The position numbers and the translations under genes are program-made. From positions 1-64,000 of the forward strand of contig JAJPEN010000048.1 of the NCBI GenBank assembly GCA_021166835.1: a stretch of DNA of 64,000 nucleotides, written 5' to 3'. Each line of letters begins with the position of its first letter. Positions within the stretch are counted from its first letter, which is position 1. The DNA comes from Burkholderiaceae bacterium (GTDB taxonomy: Bacteria; Pseudomonadota; Gammaproteobacteria; Burkholderiales; Burkholderiaceae). The notes under the pieces were generated by a model. It saw only the letters and a list, made by a program, of their open reading frames with translations, searched no databases and was not told the DNA's origin. Shown in pieces: positions 1 to 10,076 of this stretch.

Positions 1-1
1 G

Positions 2-127
2 GTTGCGGCGCTCAAACATGCGGGCGTGGCAAGCGACTTCAGCTTCGTGTCGACAGCGGAGGGTGCCTTCCTGGAGTGGTTCGAAGGAAGGTCGTTGCCG
101 GGCATCGAAGCGTTGCGGACGATATGA
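2..127 (+). CDS. pgk: phosphoglycerate kinase, C-terminal end (partial)
   Basis: The first reading frame open from the window edge gives the last 41 residues of phosphoglycerate kinase and stops with TGA at 125-127. The segment [20 protein letters not shown] followed by [12 protein letters not shown] matches the conserved end of this glycolytic enzyme, which transfers phosphate from 1,3-bisphosphoglycerate to ADP in the cytoplasm. The stretch with STAEGAFLE is part of the nucleotide-binding C-terminal domain; the usual family form is STGGGAFLE. The rest lies outside the window. It sits directly before a GH65 remnant, so it may be an island copy rather than the housekeeping gene; this cannot be decided here. 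Confidence 0.85.
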   Translation, partial: VAALKHAGVASDFSFVSTAEGAFLEWFEGRSLPGIEALRTI

Positions 128-140
128 GCGGGACCGGCCA

Positions 141-329
141 GTGCAGCGGGTCTCCACGGGGATCGAGATCACGGGCGACGTCTTGAGGTTCAGCCCCCGC
201 CTGCCCGACGCGATGACGCGGCTCGATATGCGCATCCGATATCGCGGCCATACGCTCGATCTGAAGCTCACCGCCGATGCACTCGCCGTGCGCTCGCACG
301 AAAGCGACGCCGCGTCCATTCGTCCTTAA
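141..329 (+). pseudogene. GH65-family (kojibiose/trehalose phosphorylase type) C-terminal remnant
   Basis: The frame ending at 329 reads TGIEITGDVLRFSPRLPDAM, then a segment with MRIRYRGHTLDL. This pattern (short GIEI strand, RFSPRLP, then RYRGH) is the C-terminal beta domain of glycoside hydrolase family 65 phosphorylases. Only about 60 residues remain and nothing upstream in frame resembles the catalytic barrel, because the pgk end occupies that place. It is read as a 3' remnant left by a deletion that joined pgk to the end of a GH65 gene. It probably has no function. The exact left limit of homology is uncertain (about 135-150). Confidence 0.6.
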
Positions 330-482
330 GTGAAAGACGACATTCGCCTACTTCCGAGCGGCAGCACGCAGGTCTTCCTTCTCGGGACGCACCGTTCGGG
401 ATGAAGCGTCGACGTCCCCGGTGAGGTGCATTCCGGGATCACCTTGCGACGTGCATCCGGGAAGGCACCCGGCAAACATGGC

Positions 483-683
483 TTACTTTTTCCTGGCGGG
501 GGGAGCAGAACGTCGGGCGGCGGATTCCCGCTGCGCTTTGTGGCGTCGCTCCTCGTGGACGTCGACACTGTCAATAGCGATTGGATCGCTGGCTGGAAAC
601 GTCTCTTCCAGCGCCCTGTCGAGTTCGCGTTCAAGTGGATCAGGCTCCGCGTAGATGCGTTTTCGCCGTCGCTGGTTTGTCAT
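483..683 (-). CDS. small conserved protein with EETFPASDP motif
   Basis: A 66-residue basic protein whose middle reads LDRALEETFPASDPIAI. The EETFPASDP core recurs in short uncharacterised proteobacterial proteins often seen near stress genes, which is why this ORF is kept although it is small. It has no signal peptide or membrane segment. The N-terminus (RRRKR) and C-terminus are Arg/Lys rich. A TTAT-N6-GTAA element lies about 20 bp before the start, similar to elements before other operons of this island. It stands downstream of the broken CDF gene on the same strand with a 150-bp gap. The function is unknown. Confidence 0.6.
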   Translation of the reverse strand: MTNQRRRKRIYAEPDPLERELDRALEETFPASDPIAIDSVDVHEERRHKAQRESAARRSAPPARKK

Positions 684-701
684 CGGATCCCTTTTGTCGG
701 G

Positions 702-715
702 TTATGGGGGTGTAA
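702..715. promoter_or_regulatory. TTAT-N6-GTAA element before the small conserved gene
   Basis: TTAT at 702-705 and GTAA at 712-715 are separated by six bases. This matches the TTAC-N6-GTAA dyads at 14315 and 14342 except for one base. It lies 19-32 bp upstream of the start at 683, close enough to overlap a core promoter. It is weak on its own and is listed because similar elements precede other operons of the island. Confidence 0.3.
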
Positions 716-833
716 GCGCCGATCGTCGTGCCGGCAAGGAACGGTTCGATCTGGATGTCCGGGTTCGGCTCTCCCGCCGTCGCGGGTATCCCGCCAAGCA
801 CTGAGCCCGCTCGAGATTCGTTTGTCCGTCCGT

Positions 834-1781
834 TCAAGCTCCTCGAGACTTCGCGTGCTTCCCTGTGATGTCGATACTGGCCGTATCTTCCTCGCTCGAT
901 GGACATTGCTCCTCGATCTGGAGCGTCGCGAAGTAGATCTTGAATCGGTCCTTGAGCCGCTCGGTCGCTTCTCGCAACACCCGCTCGCCGTCGTTCGCGA
1001 AGCTGCGGACACGCACGTGCCCGGAAAAAAGGTCGCGGCCGGAAGTGAGGCTCCAGGCATGCACGTGATGCACGTCCTTCACGCCTTTGATGCTCTGCAG
1101 AGCCTGGATGGCCTCTTCGACGTCGAAGCCCTCCGGTGTGCTCTGCAGCAGGATCCGCAAAGCCGATCTGATAATGATCCACGAGGCCCAGAAGAGAACC
1201 AGGCCGAACGCCATGCCGAGAATGGGATCGATGGCGAGGAAGCCGGTAAAGCGAATCACCAGTGCGGAGACGATGATGATCAGGCTACCGACAAAGGTCT
1301 AGAGGATGTGCCAGAAGGCGCCCTTCATGTTGAGATTGCCCTTCTGGCGCTCGTAGAGCAGCCAGAATGCGATCAGCTCGGTCGCTATGCCGCCGAAAGC
1401 GGCGTAGAGCATCAGGGTGGTCGACGGCTCCATCGGCTCCATCAGCCGCATGGCACCCATCCACAGTACGTAGCCCGCCATCACCACCAGGAACAAGCCG
1501 TTGAACAGCGCGCCGATGATCTCCGCACGCACCCACCCGAACGTATGCTCTCGAGTCGCCGGCCGCTCACTGAGGCGCTGTGCCACCAGCGCGATGAGAA
1601 CACCCCCCACCGCGGAGAAGGTGTGAAAGGCATCGGAGATGACGGCGATCGAACCCGACCACAGGCCGATAGCCAGCTCGATTACAAAATAGGTGCCGGT
1701 CAGGACACCGGAGTAGATCAAGGCCTTTCGGTCGCCGGTCGCCGGCATATGACCCGCAGACTCACTATTCCCCGCTGTCAC
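834..1781 (-). pseudogene. cation diffusion facilitator transporter interrupted by an in-frame TAG
   Basis: Codons from 1781 encode a CDF-family metal exporter: TM2 carries SIAVISDAFHTFSAVGG, like the family's DAGHN region. After 160 codons (GAFWHIL) there is a TAG at 1299-1301. The same frame then continues without a break through TFVGSLIIIV, RFTGFLAIDPILGMAFGL and a cytoplasmic C-terminal ferredoxin-like domain (GVKDVHHVHAWSLTSG) to 834. Full length would be about 315 codons, normal for the family. The TAG stands where Gln (CAG) would be one transition away. The TM5 site normally reads HxxxD, but here the residue four after His is Thr, so metal binding may already be altered. It lies 81 bp downstream of ftsH on the same strand. 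It is either a true nonsense mutation or a sequencing error. Confidence 0.8.
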
Positions 1782-1862
1782 GGCTGTCTCCTTGCACCGG
1801 CTTTTGGCTCAACCGGTGGAATCGCTTCGCAGGATCGTACGCGGCAGTAGCGCTACGCCTGT

Positions 1863-3761
1863 TCAAGCGGTTTGCCACTGTGCCGGCTGCTCCGCACTCT
1901 GCGGAGACCCGACTGCGCCGGTCAACTCGCGCAGAGTCTGTTCGTTCAGCGTTTCCTTCTCCAGCAGCAGCGCCGCCCCCCGGTCGAGAATCGACCGATG
2001 AGCTGCGAGAACCCGCGTCGCGTTCTCGAACGCGACATCGAGAATCGCCTTGACGGCACGGTCGATCTCCCGCGCAACCTCCTCGCTGAACTCGTGTCTG
2101 CGACTCATCCCTTGGGAAATGTCCAGGAAGCGTGCGCTTTCCCCTTCGTACGATACGTGCCCGAGCTTCGCTTCCATCCCGTAGCGCATGGCCATGCTGC
2201 GGGCAATGTCGGTGGCCTTCGCCAGATCGTCCGCCGCTCCGGTGGAAAGGTGGCCGAAGACCAGATGTTCGGACGCGCGTCCGCCGAGCAGAACGGCCAT
2301 CTTGTTCTCGAGCTCTTCCCGAGTCATGAGAAACCGGTCCTCGGTGGGTCGCTGAATGGTGTAACCGAGCGCGCCGATACCGCGTGGAATGATCGAGATC
2401 TTGTGCACCTTGTCCATCCCGGGCAGCGAGAGGGCGACCAGCGCGTGACCCATCTCGTGGTATGCGACCACCTTGCGTTCGAGCGGATTGAGCAGGCGGT
2501 TGCGCTTCTCGAGGCCGGCGATGATGCGCTCGATCGCCGCCGTGAAATCATCGAGACCCGCTGCGTCCGCGCCTCGACGCGTGGCGAGCAGGGCCGCCTC
2601 GTTGACGAGATTGGCCAGGTCCGCCCCGCTGAAGCCGGGTGTGAGCGCGGCGATCTTCTCCGGATCAGCGTCGGAGGCGAGTTTCACCTTCTTCAGATGC
2701 ACCTCGAGGATCTGCACGCGACCCTTGCGGTCGGGACGGTCGACGAGCACCTGGCGATCGAAACGACCTGCCCGAAGCAGCGCCGGATCGAGCACCTCGG
2801 GACGGTTGGTGGCGGCGAGCAGCACGACCCCTGCACTCGGGTCAAACCCATCCATCTCGGAGAGGAGCTGGTTGAGCGTCTGTTCCTTCTCGTCGTGGCC
2901 ACCCATTGGAAACGCGCCGCGCGCGCGCCCCAGCGCGTCGAGTTCGTCGATGAAGATGATGGCCGGCGCCTGCTTGCGCGCCTGCTCGAACAGGTCGCGA
3001 ACGCGTGCTGCGCCCACGCCGACGAACATCTCGACGAATTCCGAGCCGCTGATCGAGAAGAACGGCACGCCGGCCTGCCCGGCCACGGCACGCGCGAGCA
3101 GCGTCTTGCCGGTGCCCGGCGGACCCACGAGCAGAACGCCCTTGGGCACGCGACCTCCCAGGCGTCCGTACCGCGCGGGATCCTTCAGAAAGCCGATCAC
3201 TTCCTGCAATTCCTCCTTCGCTTCGTCGACGCCGGCGACGTCTTCGAACGTGACTTTCGTGTCGGTCTCCATGTACACCTTGGCCTTGCTCTTGCCGACC
3301 GACATGAATCCGCCCATGCCCTGCTGGCCGGACATGCGCTTGATGAGAAAGCTCCAAAGGGCAAAGAAGACGAGCGCCGGAACGATCCACGAAAGCAGCG
3401 CCGGCAGCCACTTGCTTTCGACCCGCCCCGCAAACGGTACTTTCGCCGCTTCGAGGTCGGCCACCAGCGCCGGGTCGTCCACGCGCACCGCGGTGAACGG
3501 ATGAGGTCCCTTCGACAGCGTCGCAAGGCGTTCGACCGTCTTCGGCGACAGTCCTTCTCCAGCGCCGTCGTTGGAGAGCGTTCCCGTGATCACGGTCTCG
3601 CCGAGCGCAACCTCCGTGATCTTCCCCGAGCGCAGGAACGACTTGAAATCGCTGTAGGGCAGATTGTCGACGTGCGGCGGCGCGAGATAGTCCTGCAGCG
3701 CGACGATCAGCAAGAATGCCGCGAAGAAATACCAGATCGAGAACTGCTGGTTCTTTTCCAT
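1863..3761 (-). CDS. ftsH: ATP-dependent zinc metalloprotease FtsH
   Basis: A 632-residue membrane AAA+ protease that unfolds and degrades membrane and short-lived cytosolic proteins. TM1 is about residues 9-25 and TM2 about 118-140, with a periplasmic loop between. Walker A GPPGTGKT is at 213-220, Walker B IIFIDE at 268-273, the second-region-of-homology arginines around [20 protein letters not shown], and the zinc site HEMGH at 435-439. Length is normal. Its place among island genes rather than beside rlmE, the usual neighbour of the housekeeping gene, suggests an extra stress-related copy. It diverges from a DUF4148 gene, and the shared 187-bp gap holds an island-type regulatory element. 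The broken CDF gene follows. Confidence 0.95.
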   Translation of the reverse strand: MEKNQQFSIWYFFAAFLLIVALQDYLAPPHVDNLPYSDFKSFLRSGKITEVALGETVITGTLSNDGAGEGLSPKTVERLATLSKGPHPFTAVRVDDPALVADLEAAKVPFAGRVESKWLPALLSWIVPALVFFALWSFLIKRMSGQQGMGGFMSVGKSKAKVYMETDTKVTFEDVAGVDEAKEELQEVIGFLKDPARYGRLGGRVPKGVLLVGPPGTGKTLLARAVAGQAGVPFFSISGSEFVEMFVGVGAARVRDLFEQARKQAPAIIFIDELDALGRARGAFPMGGHDEKEQTLNQLLSEMDGFDPSAGVVLLAATNRPEVLDPALLRAGRFDRQVLVDRPDRKGRVQILEVHLKKVKLASDADPEKIAALTPGFSGADLANLVNEAALLATRRGADAAGLDDFTAAIERIIAGLEKRNRLLNPLERKVVAYHEMGHALVALSLPGMDKVHKISIIPRGIGALGYTIQRPTEDRFLMTREELENKMAVLLGGRASEHLVFGHLSTGAADDLAKATDIARSMAMRYGMEAKLGHVSYEGESARFLDISQGMSRRHEFSEEVAREIDRAVKAILDVAFENATRVLAAHRSILDRGAALLLEKETLNEQTLRELTGAVGSPQSAEQPAQWQTA

Positions 3762-3814
3762 GGTTCACCTGTTTGTGCCCAGCGGTCGAAACCGGATCTG
3801 TTCGTTGGGCAGCG

Positions 3815-3832
3815 ACATGAAGGAAATGTAAT
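3815..3832. promoter_or_regulatory. 18-bp island element (TGAA-N6-GTAA), ftsH/DUF4148 divergent promoter
   Basis: The 18 bases from 3815 match the reverse complement of 25192-25209 at 16 positions (ACATGAA, one variable base, GAAATGTAA, one variable base). Both contain TGAA-N6-GTAA and the dyad ACAT-N7-ATGT. It is 54 bp before the ftsH start and 117 bp before the DUF4148 start. It is read as a binding site for an unidentified regulator of the island. Confidence 0.45.
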
Positions 3833-3948
3833 CGTCGTGAAACATTGCTGTCGGGGACGGATCACTACAGTGACAACCGTGATGCACGGAAACGCATCGC
3901 TTGCAGCAGCCGATGCTGCGAACCACGAACCCTGAAAGGAGTAGCGAA

Positions 3949-4284
3949 ATGTCCTCGAAAACCTTGTTGTTCGCCGCAGCCATGTTGTCGGTGAGCGCGC
4001 CCGTCTTCGCCGATAGCGGCGTCGAGTTCGTGAACAACGAGATCGGCTACCAGTTCCTTCATGTAACCCCGAGCAAGACGACGCGCGCGCAAGTGATCGC
4101 CGATCTGCAAGCCGCGCAGAACGCGGGGAGCATCCCGCGCTCGTTCGAAGTCCCGGCCGTGGAGAAGCCCGGGGCATCGACGTTGACCCGCGCGCAGGTA
4201 CAACGCGCCACTGCAGCGCAGACCGACCGCGAGCATCAGGCGAAACACCGCGTCTACGGACCGGTTCACGCACTCGGCTCCTGA
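3949..4284 (+). CDS. DUF4148-family small periplasmic protein
   Basis: A 111-residue protein with a clear signal peptide (SSKTLLFAAAMLSVSAPVFA, cleavage expected after the Ala near residue 21). The mature part carries KTTRAQVIADLQAAQNAG and LTRAQVQRATAAQ, typical of DUF4148 proteins that are abundant in Burkholderiales and have no defined function. The start at 3949 is chosen because AAAGGAG stands 7-13 bases before it; the longer frame from 3901 begins with TTG and lacks this site. It diverges from ftsH and converges with the ubiB-like gene. Confidence 0.8.
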   Translation: MSSKTLLFAAAMLSVSAPVFADSGVEFVNNEIGYQFLHVTPSKTTRAQVIADLQAAQNAGSIPRSFEVPAVEKPGASTLTRAQVQRATAAQTDREHQAKHRVYGPVHALGS

Positions 4285-4312
4285 ATAGCGCTTCGGCCGC
4301 TGCGCGAGGAAT

Positions 4313-5977
4313 TCAGAGTTTTCGCGAACGCAGAGCGAACACTGCCCACGCAAGGCCCAGACCAGCGGCAGCAACGAAGCCGATGATGCCGAGCACGGGG
4401 AGGCCTTCCCAATGCGGACCCGCATGGGACGAGAGGAGAAGTGCCGAGCCGACGACGATCGAAGCGATGATCATCGCGAAGGCGAGCCGGTTGCTCGCCT
4501 GCATCAAGTGGCGCTCGACGGACCGGCCGCTCTGGTGGCGGATATCGAACAGCGGTTCGCCGCGTTCCAGGCGGCCGGCGAGGCGGCGAAGTGCGATCGG
4601 CGCCTCGCCGGTGAGTTCTCGGAAAGTGACGAGCGACCGGTACAACTTCGCAAACTGCGCTACCCCGGCTTCGGGCCGCAACGCGCGCGCGACGAGTCGG
4701 GGGCTGTAGGCCTGGAAAGCGGCAAGCGAACTGAACTGCGGATCGAGTCGCTGAACGAGGCTCTCCAGTTCCGCGAACGCGCGCATCAGCAAAGTAGTCT
4801 CGCGCAACAGCCGGATATGATGTCTGCGCCCCAGCCCGATGAACTCGTGGATGATCGCGCCGAACGATTGGCGCCCGGCTCCCGAGGCGCGGTAGTAGCG
4901 GTCGAGCGCAGCGGAGAGGTCGCTGACGAACGCTGCGCGGTCCAGTTCGGCGCTGGCACCTCCCATGCCGATATAGGCGCTTGCCACCCAATCCGGGTCG
5001 CGCGCCATCACCGCGAGAAACAGCTGCCGCAGGCTCTCCTGCACGCGGGGCGATAACTCGCCGATCGCACCGAAGTCATGAAAGCACAGTCGACCATCGG
5101 GCAGAACGAAGACGTTCCCCGGGTGCGGGTCCGCATGGAAGACGCCCTGCTCGAAGACCTGCGCCAGAAAGAGGCGCATGAGCGACTGCGCCAGGGCGCG
5201 CGGGTCCTCGCTCGCGCCGTGAGGCGCATCGGCTCGCTGACCGGTACTGTGCTCCATGGTGAGCACGCGACGGGTGGTGGCGTGCCAGAAAATCCGGGGC
5301 ACGTACACGAGGGGCTCGTCACGATTGAGCTGCGCGAAGCGCTCGGCATTGCGCGCTTCCTGCTCGAAGTCCAGCTCGCCTCGCAGCGTGACGGAGAACT
5401 CGTCCACCAGCTCCCCCAGATTCAGTGCGCGAAGAGCGGGAAGCAATCCGGAGAGCATGCGCACGAGGCGCTTCAGGACGGCAATGTCGGCCTCGACGGC
5501 CCGCTCGAGATCGGGGCGCTGCACCTTGACGATCACGTCCGTCCCGTCGGGCAGCACAGCGCAGTGCACCTGCGCCATCGATGCCGCAGCCATCGGTTCG
5601 TCCTTGAAACGGGTAAACAACTCGCCGATCGTGCGTCCGGTCTCGTCTTCGATGATCCGTCTGGAAGTCTCGGCCGGGAACGATCCGACCCGGTCCTGCA
5701 ACCCGCGCAACTCGGCCGCGAACGCGTCCGGCAAGAGATCCTCGCGCTGCGAGAGCATCTGGCCGAACTTGACGAAGGTCGGCCCCAGCTCCTCGAGTGC
5801 CTCGCGCAGGCGGATCGCATCGCTTGCCGACCTCGAGGAGCCATCGCCTCGGTCGGCGCGGAAGCCGAGTTGCTCCGCGTAGTGCCCCCAACCCTTGGCG
5901 GCCGCGACCCGCGCGATCTCCCGAAAGCGCGCAAACTCGCCCGGATGCCGATTCGCCGGCGCAGACTCGGCATTCAT
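4313..5977 (-). CDS. UbiB/ABC1 (AarF) family atypical kinase
   Basis: A 554-residue ABC1-family protein. The family signature KFGQ is at 70-73, AAASMAQVH forms the Ala-rich loop, VKVQRPDLE carries the Lys, FHADPHPGN the catalytic loop and FHDFGAIGE the metal-binding DFG. Two hydrophobic segments near the C-terminus (about 495-515 and 525-548) anchor it in the membrane, as in UbiB. Members support ubiquinone synthesis, or lipid and stress functions, by an ATP-dependent activity. Here it is the last gene of the long operon starting at 14199, not next to ubi genes, so a specialised role is more likely than housekeeping UbiB. It is 27 bp after the DUF5676 gene. Confidence 0.88.
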   Translation of the reverse strand: MNAESAPANRHPGEFARFREIARVAAAKGWGHYAEQLGFRADRGDGSSRSASDAIRLREALEELGPTFVKFGQMLSQREDLLPDAFAAELRGLQDRVGSFPAETSRRIIEDETGRTIGELFTRFKDEPMAAASMAQVHCAVLPDGTDVIVKVQRPDLERAVEADIAVLKRLVRMLSGLLPALRALNLGELVDEFSVTLRGELDFEQEARNAERFAQLNRDEPLVYVPRIFWHATTRRVLTMEHSTGQRADAPHGASEDPRALAQSLMRLFLAQVFEQGVFHADPHPGNVFVLPDGRLCFHDFGAIGELSPRVQESLRQLFLAVMARDPDWVASAYIGMGGASAELDRAAFVSDLSAALDRYYRASGAGRQSFGAIIHEFIGLGRRHHIRLLRETTLLMRAFAELESLVQRLDPQFSSLAAFQAYSPRLVARALRPEAGVAQFAKLYRSLVTFRELTGEAPIALRRLAGRLERGEPLFDIRHQSGRSVERHLMQASNRLAFAMIIASIVVGSALLLSSHAGPHWEGLPVLGIIGFVAAAGLGLAWAVFALRSRKL

Positions 5978-6004
5978 TCGTATATTCCAGGCGCCACGCG
6001 CCGC

Positions 6005-6265
6005 TTACGCATTCAAGCGCGAAGCCAGCCAGTTGTAGAAGACGCCGAGCGCGAACCCCCAGATCGCCAGGACGACGATTGCAGAGAGAAAGCCGCCCCA
6101 GGTGAACGCGCGCGGCCGCATCATGGTCGTGAAGTCGAGCCCGTGGAAAAGGCTGTTCATCCACGATAGCGAGGCTTGTGGTGCCAGTGCCCAGATCAAC
6201 GCACAGGCGGAATAGAAGACTGCGACCGTGATCGCGAGCGTGGTTCCGGCGCGAATTGGGGTCAT
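6005..6265 (-). CDS. DUF5676-like small membrane protein
   Basis: An 86-residue protein with two hydrophobic segments: residues about 10-28 (LAITVAVFYSACALIWAL) and about 56-80 (GGFLSAIVVLAIWGFALG). The loop between contains SLFHGLDFTTM, which fits the DUF5676 family of small membrane proteins found in metal-resistance and stress islands. The ATG at 6263-6265 overlaps the TGA of the PRPP synthetase gene (ATGA), so translation is probably coupled. The function is unknown. Confidence 0.72.
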   Translation of the reverse strand: MTPIRAGTTLAITVAVFYSACALIWALAPQASLSWMNSLFHGLDFTTMMRPRAFTWGGFLSAIVVLAIWGFALGVFYNWLASRLNA

Positions 6266-7176
6266 GGCGACATCTCCGGGATCGCGGTGGGCATCAGAGC
6301 GCGCACGCCGTCGGCGATCGCAACACTCAGTGCGATGCGATTCGAGGGGTGGGCGATCGTGTCGCAACTGACGATCGTTCCCGCGCCAGCGCGCCGCAGG
6401 TCGTCGAACGCAGCACCGGCGAAGATCGCGTGAACGCCCACGCATACGGGCGGCTCGGTCATCGCCTGTCGCAGGTGGCGAACCGTTTCGATCATCGTCC
6501 GGGCGGTCGACACGATGTCGTCGACCAGCACCGGCGTGTGGCTGCGCCATCGGGCGACATCGGGCACGGACACCTCCACGTCGCGATCGCCGCGACGCGT
6601 CTTCTCGAGCACGGTGAACGGCGCGCCGGCGCGCTGCGCGACTTCGGCCACCCACTGACCGCTTTCCTCGTCCGGACCGACGAGAAGGGGCCGCTCGACC
6701 TCGGAACCCACCCAGCGGGCAATGCTGTCGGCAGCATGCACGACGCGAGTCGGGATCGTGTATACCTCGGACAGCTCCTGGATCCGATGCAGGTGCGGAT
6801 CGACGGTAACGAGCCAGTCGAACCGGCGCGAAATCCATTCGGCAAAATGTCGCGCACTGATCGTTTCGCCGGGGTGAAAGCGGTGGTCCTGGCGCATATA
6901 GGCCAGGTACGGCGCGACCAGGCCGACCGAGCGCGCGCCGCTGTCGCGCGCTGCCGCGGCAAGCAGCAGCAGCGCCACGAGCTTGTCGTCGGGGCGGTCG
7001 AGCGTGCATACGATCAGCGCATGGCGATGCTCGAGCGGAGACTCCACCCGGACGTGCGATTCACCGTCCGGAAAGCGTCGCACGCTGGCAGCGCCTCGAT
7101 CGAAGCCAAGCACCGCGGCAAGCGCATCGGCCACGCGCTCGTTGCCCGGCATCGCCAGAACGACCGGGTTCATCAT
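6262..7176 (-). CDS. ribose-phosphate pyrophosphokinase (PRPP synthetase)
   Basis: A 304-residue PRPP synthetase homologue. Visible motifs are [12 protein letters not shown] near the N-terminus, [16 protein letters not shown] (the region holding the catalytic His and the ATP flag), [10 protein letters not shown] and the PRPP-binding loop [13 protein letters not shown]. The enzyme makes PRPP from ribose 5-phosphate and ATP; the reaction is reversible. It is more divergent than housekeeping Prs and is placed between an AMP/thymidine phosphorylase (ATGA overlap) and a small membrane protein. This arrangement suggests nucleotide-ribose salvage rather than general PRPP supply. Two ATG codons (MM) follow a GAGGA site. 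Confidence 0.9.
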   Translation of the reverse strand: MMNPVVLAMPGNERVADALAAVLGFDRGAASVRRFPDGESHVRVESPLEHRHALIVCTLDRPDDKLVALLLLAAAARDSGARSVGLVAPYLAYMRQDHRFHPGETISARHFAEWISRRFDWLVTVDPHLHRIQELSEVYTIPTRVVHAADSIARWVGSEVERPLLVGPDEESGQWVAEVAQRAGAPFTVLEKTRRGDRDVEVSVPDVARWRSHTPVLVDDIVSTARTMIETVRHLRQAMTEPPVCVGVHAIFAGAAFDDLRRAGAGTIVSCDTIAHPSNRIALSVAIADGVRALMPTAIPEMSP

Positions 7177-8711
7177 TCCTCCACTGGGTCGAACGAGACG
7201 ACAGGATGCGAGGCGAGGTACCGCTTCGCGTAGGCCAGCTCCCCGGGTGCTCGCGCATGCAGCGTGAGCAGCGGCGTATCGCGCTGCACGAGGTCACCGA
7301 GTCGGACATGCAACTCCAGACCGGCCACCGGAACATTCGGCGCTCCCGCCAGTTTGGCGACGCGGGCGAGCCGGCGGCAATCGATGGCGGTGATGCGTCC
7401 GACCTGACCCGCCGGTATCGGGTCGATCAACGGCGCGACATCGGGCTCGCGAAACGCGCCTTGTGCCCGGCAGATCGCCTGGAACTTCGCCCACGCTGCA
7501 CCGCTGTCGAGCAGGCGAGATGCTCGTGCTTCGCCGGTTCCCGCGGGGCTGTCGCCGCACAGCTCGAGCACCTCGGCGGCCAGCGTCAGCGCCCGACTGC
7601 GCAAGTCCGCCGGTGCGTCGGGGCTGCGCCGCAACACCGCGAGGACGTCGCGCGCCTCGAGTGCCGGCCCGATTCCCCGACCGACCGGCTGATCGCCATC
7701 GGTACGCCGCACCCGTATCTTCAGCCCGAAAGCGGCGGCAACCTGCTCGAGCAGCACCTGGAGCCGATCCGCGTCACCGGCGCTGCGCACCTTTGCCGTC
7801 GGACCGACGGGCATGTCGATCAGGACGTGACTCGCACCGGCGGCGATCTTCTTCGACAGCACCGAGGCGACGAGCTGCGCGTCGCCATCGATGTCCAGCG
7901 GACGGGCGACCCGGATCAGGATGTCGTCGGCCGGGCTCAGGTTGATCGCGCCGCCCCAGACGAGGCAACCGCCTTCGCGCTCGACGACCTCGCGCATCTC
8001 GCGCGTGTCGAGGTCGACGCGGGTAAGCACGTCCATGACGTCGGCCGTACCCGCCGGCGAAGTGATCGCGCGCGACGACGTCTTGGGAATCGTCAGCCCG
8101 GCCGCAGCCACGATCGCGACCACGATCGGCGTGGTGCGGTTGCCGGGCAGACCGCCGACCGAGTGCTTGTCCGCGATCGGAGTCTTCCCCCACGCAAGGA
8201 TGTCACCGGCGCCGACCATCGCCCGGGTGAGGTCGACGGTCTCCTGCACAGACATGCGCCCGCCGGCGCACGCGCTGAGGAACGCCGCGATGTGCACATC
8301 CGCGTAGTTCCCCGAGGCGATATCGCCGACGATGGACGCGAACGCGCGGGCATCGAGGCGGTTGCCGTAGATCTTGGAGCGCAACGCACTCAGCGAGTCG
8401 AGCGTGGGCGCGTGCGATACCCACACCGACTCGCGCTCGCTGGCTTGCAGCGCCCGCCATGCGCTGGTCGAGAGTCCCGCTTCATGCACGCCGACAAGAT
8501 CGGAGTCGACAACGTTCAGCGTAGCGACGATTCGCCGCTCGTGCAGCGTTACTTCGACGCGTGCCAGCGCAGTGAAGCCCTCGGCGCGGCAAACGTGGCA
8601 GTCACGGTGCATGTAGACGACATGCTCGTCGTGCGTATCGATGCCGAGGTTTCGAAGACGCAAGGCGTCCGGCGAGGGCATCTCGACCGTATCGAGAGGC
8701 CGCACGCTCAC
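7173..8711 (-). CDS. thymidine phosphorylase-like / AMP phosphorylase
   Basis: A 512-residue nucleoside/nucleotide phosphorylase of the DeoA superfamily with the long form seen in AMP phosphorylases: an extra N-terminal domain of about 85 residues, then the helical and alpha/beta domains ([46 protein letters not shown]). [13 protein letters not shown] is the phosphate-binding segment typical of AMPpase-like members. Such enzymes phosphorolyse AMP/CMP/UMP to the base and ribose 1,5-bisphosphate; thymidine phosphorylase activity is the common but less certain label. The start is GTG at 8709-8711, overlapping the TGA of the upstream gene (GTGA). The PRPP synthetase is next. Confidence 0.82.
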   Translation of the reverse strand: MSVRPLDTVEMPSPDALRLRNLGIDTHDEHVVYMHRDCHVCRAEGFTALARVEVTLHERRIVATLNVVDSDLVGVHEAGLSTSAWRALQASERESVWVSHAPTLDSLSALRSKIYGNRLDARAFASIVGDIASGNYADVHIAAFLSACAGGRMSVQETVDLTRAMVGAGDILAWGKTPIADKHSVGGLPGNRTTPIVVAIVAAAGLTIPKTSSRAITSPAGTADVMDVLTRVDLDTREMREVVEREGGCLVWGGAINLSPADDILIRVARPLDIDGDAQLVASVLSKKIAAGASHVLIDMPVGPTAKVRSAGDADRLQVLLEQVAAAFGLKIRVRRTDGDQPVGRGIGPALEARDVLAVLRRSPDAPADLRSRALTLAAEVLELCGDSPAGTGEARASRLLDSGAAWAKFQAICRAQGAFREPDVAPLIDPIPAGQVGRITAIDCRRLARVAKLAGAPNVPVAGLELHVRLGDLVQRDTPLLTLHARAPGELAYAKRYLASHPVVSFDPVEE

Positions 8712-10072
8712 GATTCGACCTCGATCGTCTGGCCGAGCCGCGGCGCGTAGGCATCCCAGCCGAGTTCGCGTTCGATGCGCTGGCGCAGCGTGTCGGCCGG
8801 CCCCGGCTCACCATGGGTCAGGTATACCCGGCGCGGCGCACGCTGCGCGGTGGCGAGCCACTGGACGATCTGACGGGCGTCGGCGTGCGCGGAAAGGCCC
8901 TCCAGGCTCGTCACCTCTGCACGCACGGGGATGTCCTGTCCGTGGATGCGGATGCTGCTCTCGCCAGCGACCATTCGTGCGCCGCGCGTTCCGGCCGCCT
9001 GGTACCCCGCAAAGACGACCGTGTTGCGGCGATCGGGCGCGAGCGTCTTCAGATGATGCAGGACGCGTCCGCCGGTCGCCATTCCGCTGGCCGATACGAT
9101 TACGGCCGGGTACGTCATGGCATTCAGTGCGCGCGACTCTTCAACGCTGCGCACCATCTTCGCCACGCGGCACATGCCCGTGCATTCCTCGTCGGACAGC
9201 CTGTGCTCCATGCGATGCCGATGGTAGATGTCGGTCATGTCGATCGCCATCGGGCTGTTGAGGAACACCGGAAGGTCAGGAATCGCGCTCCGCTGTTTGA
9301 GGCGATAGACGGCGTAGAGCAGCGACTGCGCACGCCCGACGGCAAAGGCCGGGATGAGCACAGTGCCGCCGCGTGCGGCCGTGCGACGTATCGTTTCGCC
9401 GAGCACCGCCTCGACATCCTCCGCGTCGTGCAGGCGATCGCCGTAAGTCGACTCGACGACCACGCAATCCGCCTCTCCGATCGGGGCCGGCGCATTCATG
9501 ATCGGGTCATCGGGCCGACCGAGGTCGCCCGAGAACAGCACGGAGGTGGCGCCCGCCGAAAGCCGGACCGAGGCGGCGCCGAGAATATGCCCCGCGCCCT
9601 GCAGCCGCACGCGAATGCCGGTCGCAACCTCGCGCTCCTCCTCGAACGGCAGCGCTCGGAACAGGCGCAGGGATCGCTGCGCATCGTCTTCCGTGTACAG
9701 CGGCAATGCGGGCCGGTGTTTCGACGTCTTGCGCCGATTGGCGTACTCGGCATCCTCTTCCTGCAGCCGCCCGCTGTCGCGCAGCAGGATCTCGCAAAGC
9801 TCGATCGTCGCCGGCGTCGCGAACACGGGGCCGGTGAAGCCCCGCTTGAACAGAAGAGGAAGAGCCCCCGAATGATCGAGATGCGCGTGCGTCAGGACGA
9901 CCGCTTCGAGCGCGCCCGGGTCGAACGGGAAAGGGTCCCAGTTCATCAGCCGCAGATTCTTGTAACCCTGGAACAGACCGCAGTCGACGAGAACACTGCG
10001 GCCCGCGTGCGTCACCAACGTCCGGGAACCGGTGACCGTTCCGGCGGCGCCATGGAAAGCGAGTTGCATCAC
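8708..10072 (-). CDS. beta-CASP metallo-beta-lactamase fold RNA-processing nuclease
   Basis: A 454-residue protein with the metallo-beta-lactamase zinc motif THAHLDH at 61-67 and the later motifs [12 protein letters not shown] and [10 protein letters not shown]. The beta-CASP and RMMBL parts follow ([49 protein letters not shown]). This layout is that of CPSF73/RNase J-like exo- and endonucleases acting on RNA. Its position ahead of a nucleotide phosphorylase and PRPP synthetase suggests RNA breakdown feeding nucleotide salvage; that is inference. It starts 4 bp after the Rieske gene. Confidence 0.9.
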   Translation of the reverse strand: MMQLAFHGAAGTVTGSRTLVTHAGRSVLVDCGLFQGYKNLRLMNWDPFPFDPGALEAVVLTHAHLDHSGALPLLFKRGFTGPVFATPATIELCEILLRDSGRLQEEDAEYANRRKTSKHRPALPLYTEDDAQRSLRLFRALPFEEEREVATGIRVRLQGAGHILGAASVRLSAGATSVLFSGDLGRPDDPIMNAPAPIGEADCVVVESTYGDRLHDAEDVEAVLGETIRRTAARGGTVLIPAFAVGRAQSLLYAVYRLKQRSAIPDLPVFLNSPMAIDMTDIYHRHRMEHRLSDEECTGMCRVAKMVRSVEESRALNAMTYPAVIVSASGMATGGRVLHHLKTLAPDRRNTVVFAGYQAAGTRGARMVAGESSIRIHGQDIPVRAEVTSLEGLSAHADARQIVQWLATAQRAPRRVYLTHGEPGPADTLRQRIERELGWDAYAPRLGQTIEVES

Positions 10073-10076
10073 TACC

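Noticed and set aside
426..1850. A 474-residue open frame opposite the CDF gene
   Set aside because: Arg/His-rich antisense translation. The minus strand carries the transporter helices on both sides of the TAG.
1872..3935. A 687-residue open frame opposite ftsH
   Set aside because: Antisense of a clear FtsH gene with no motif of its own.
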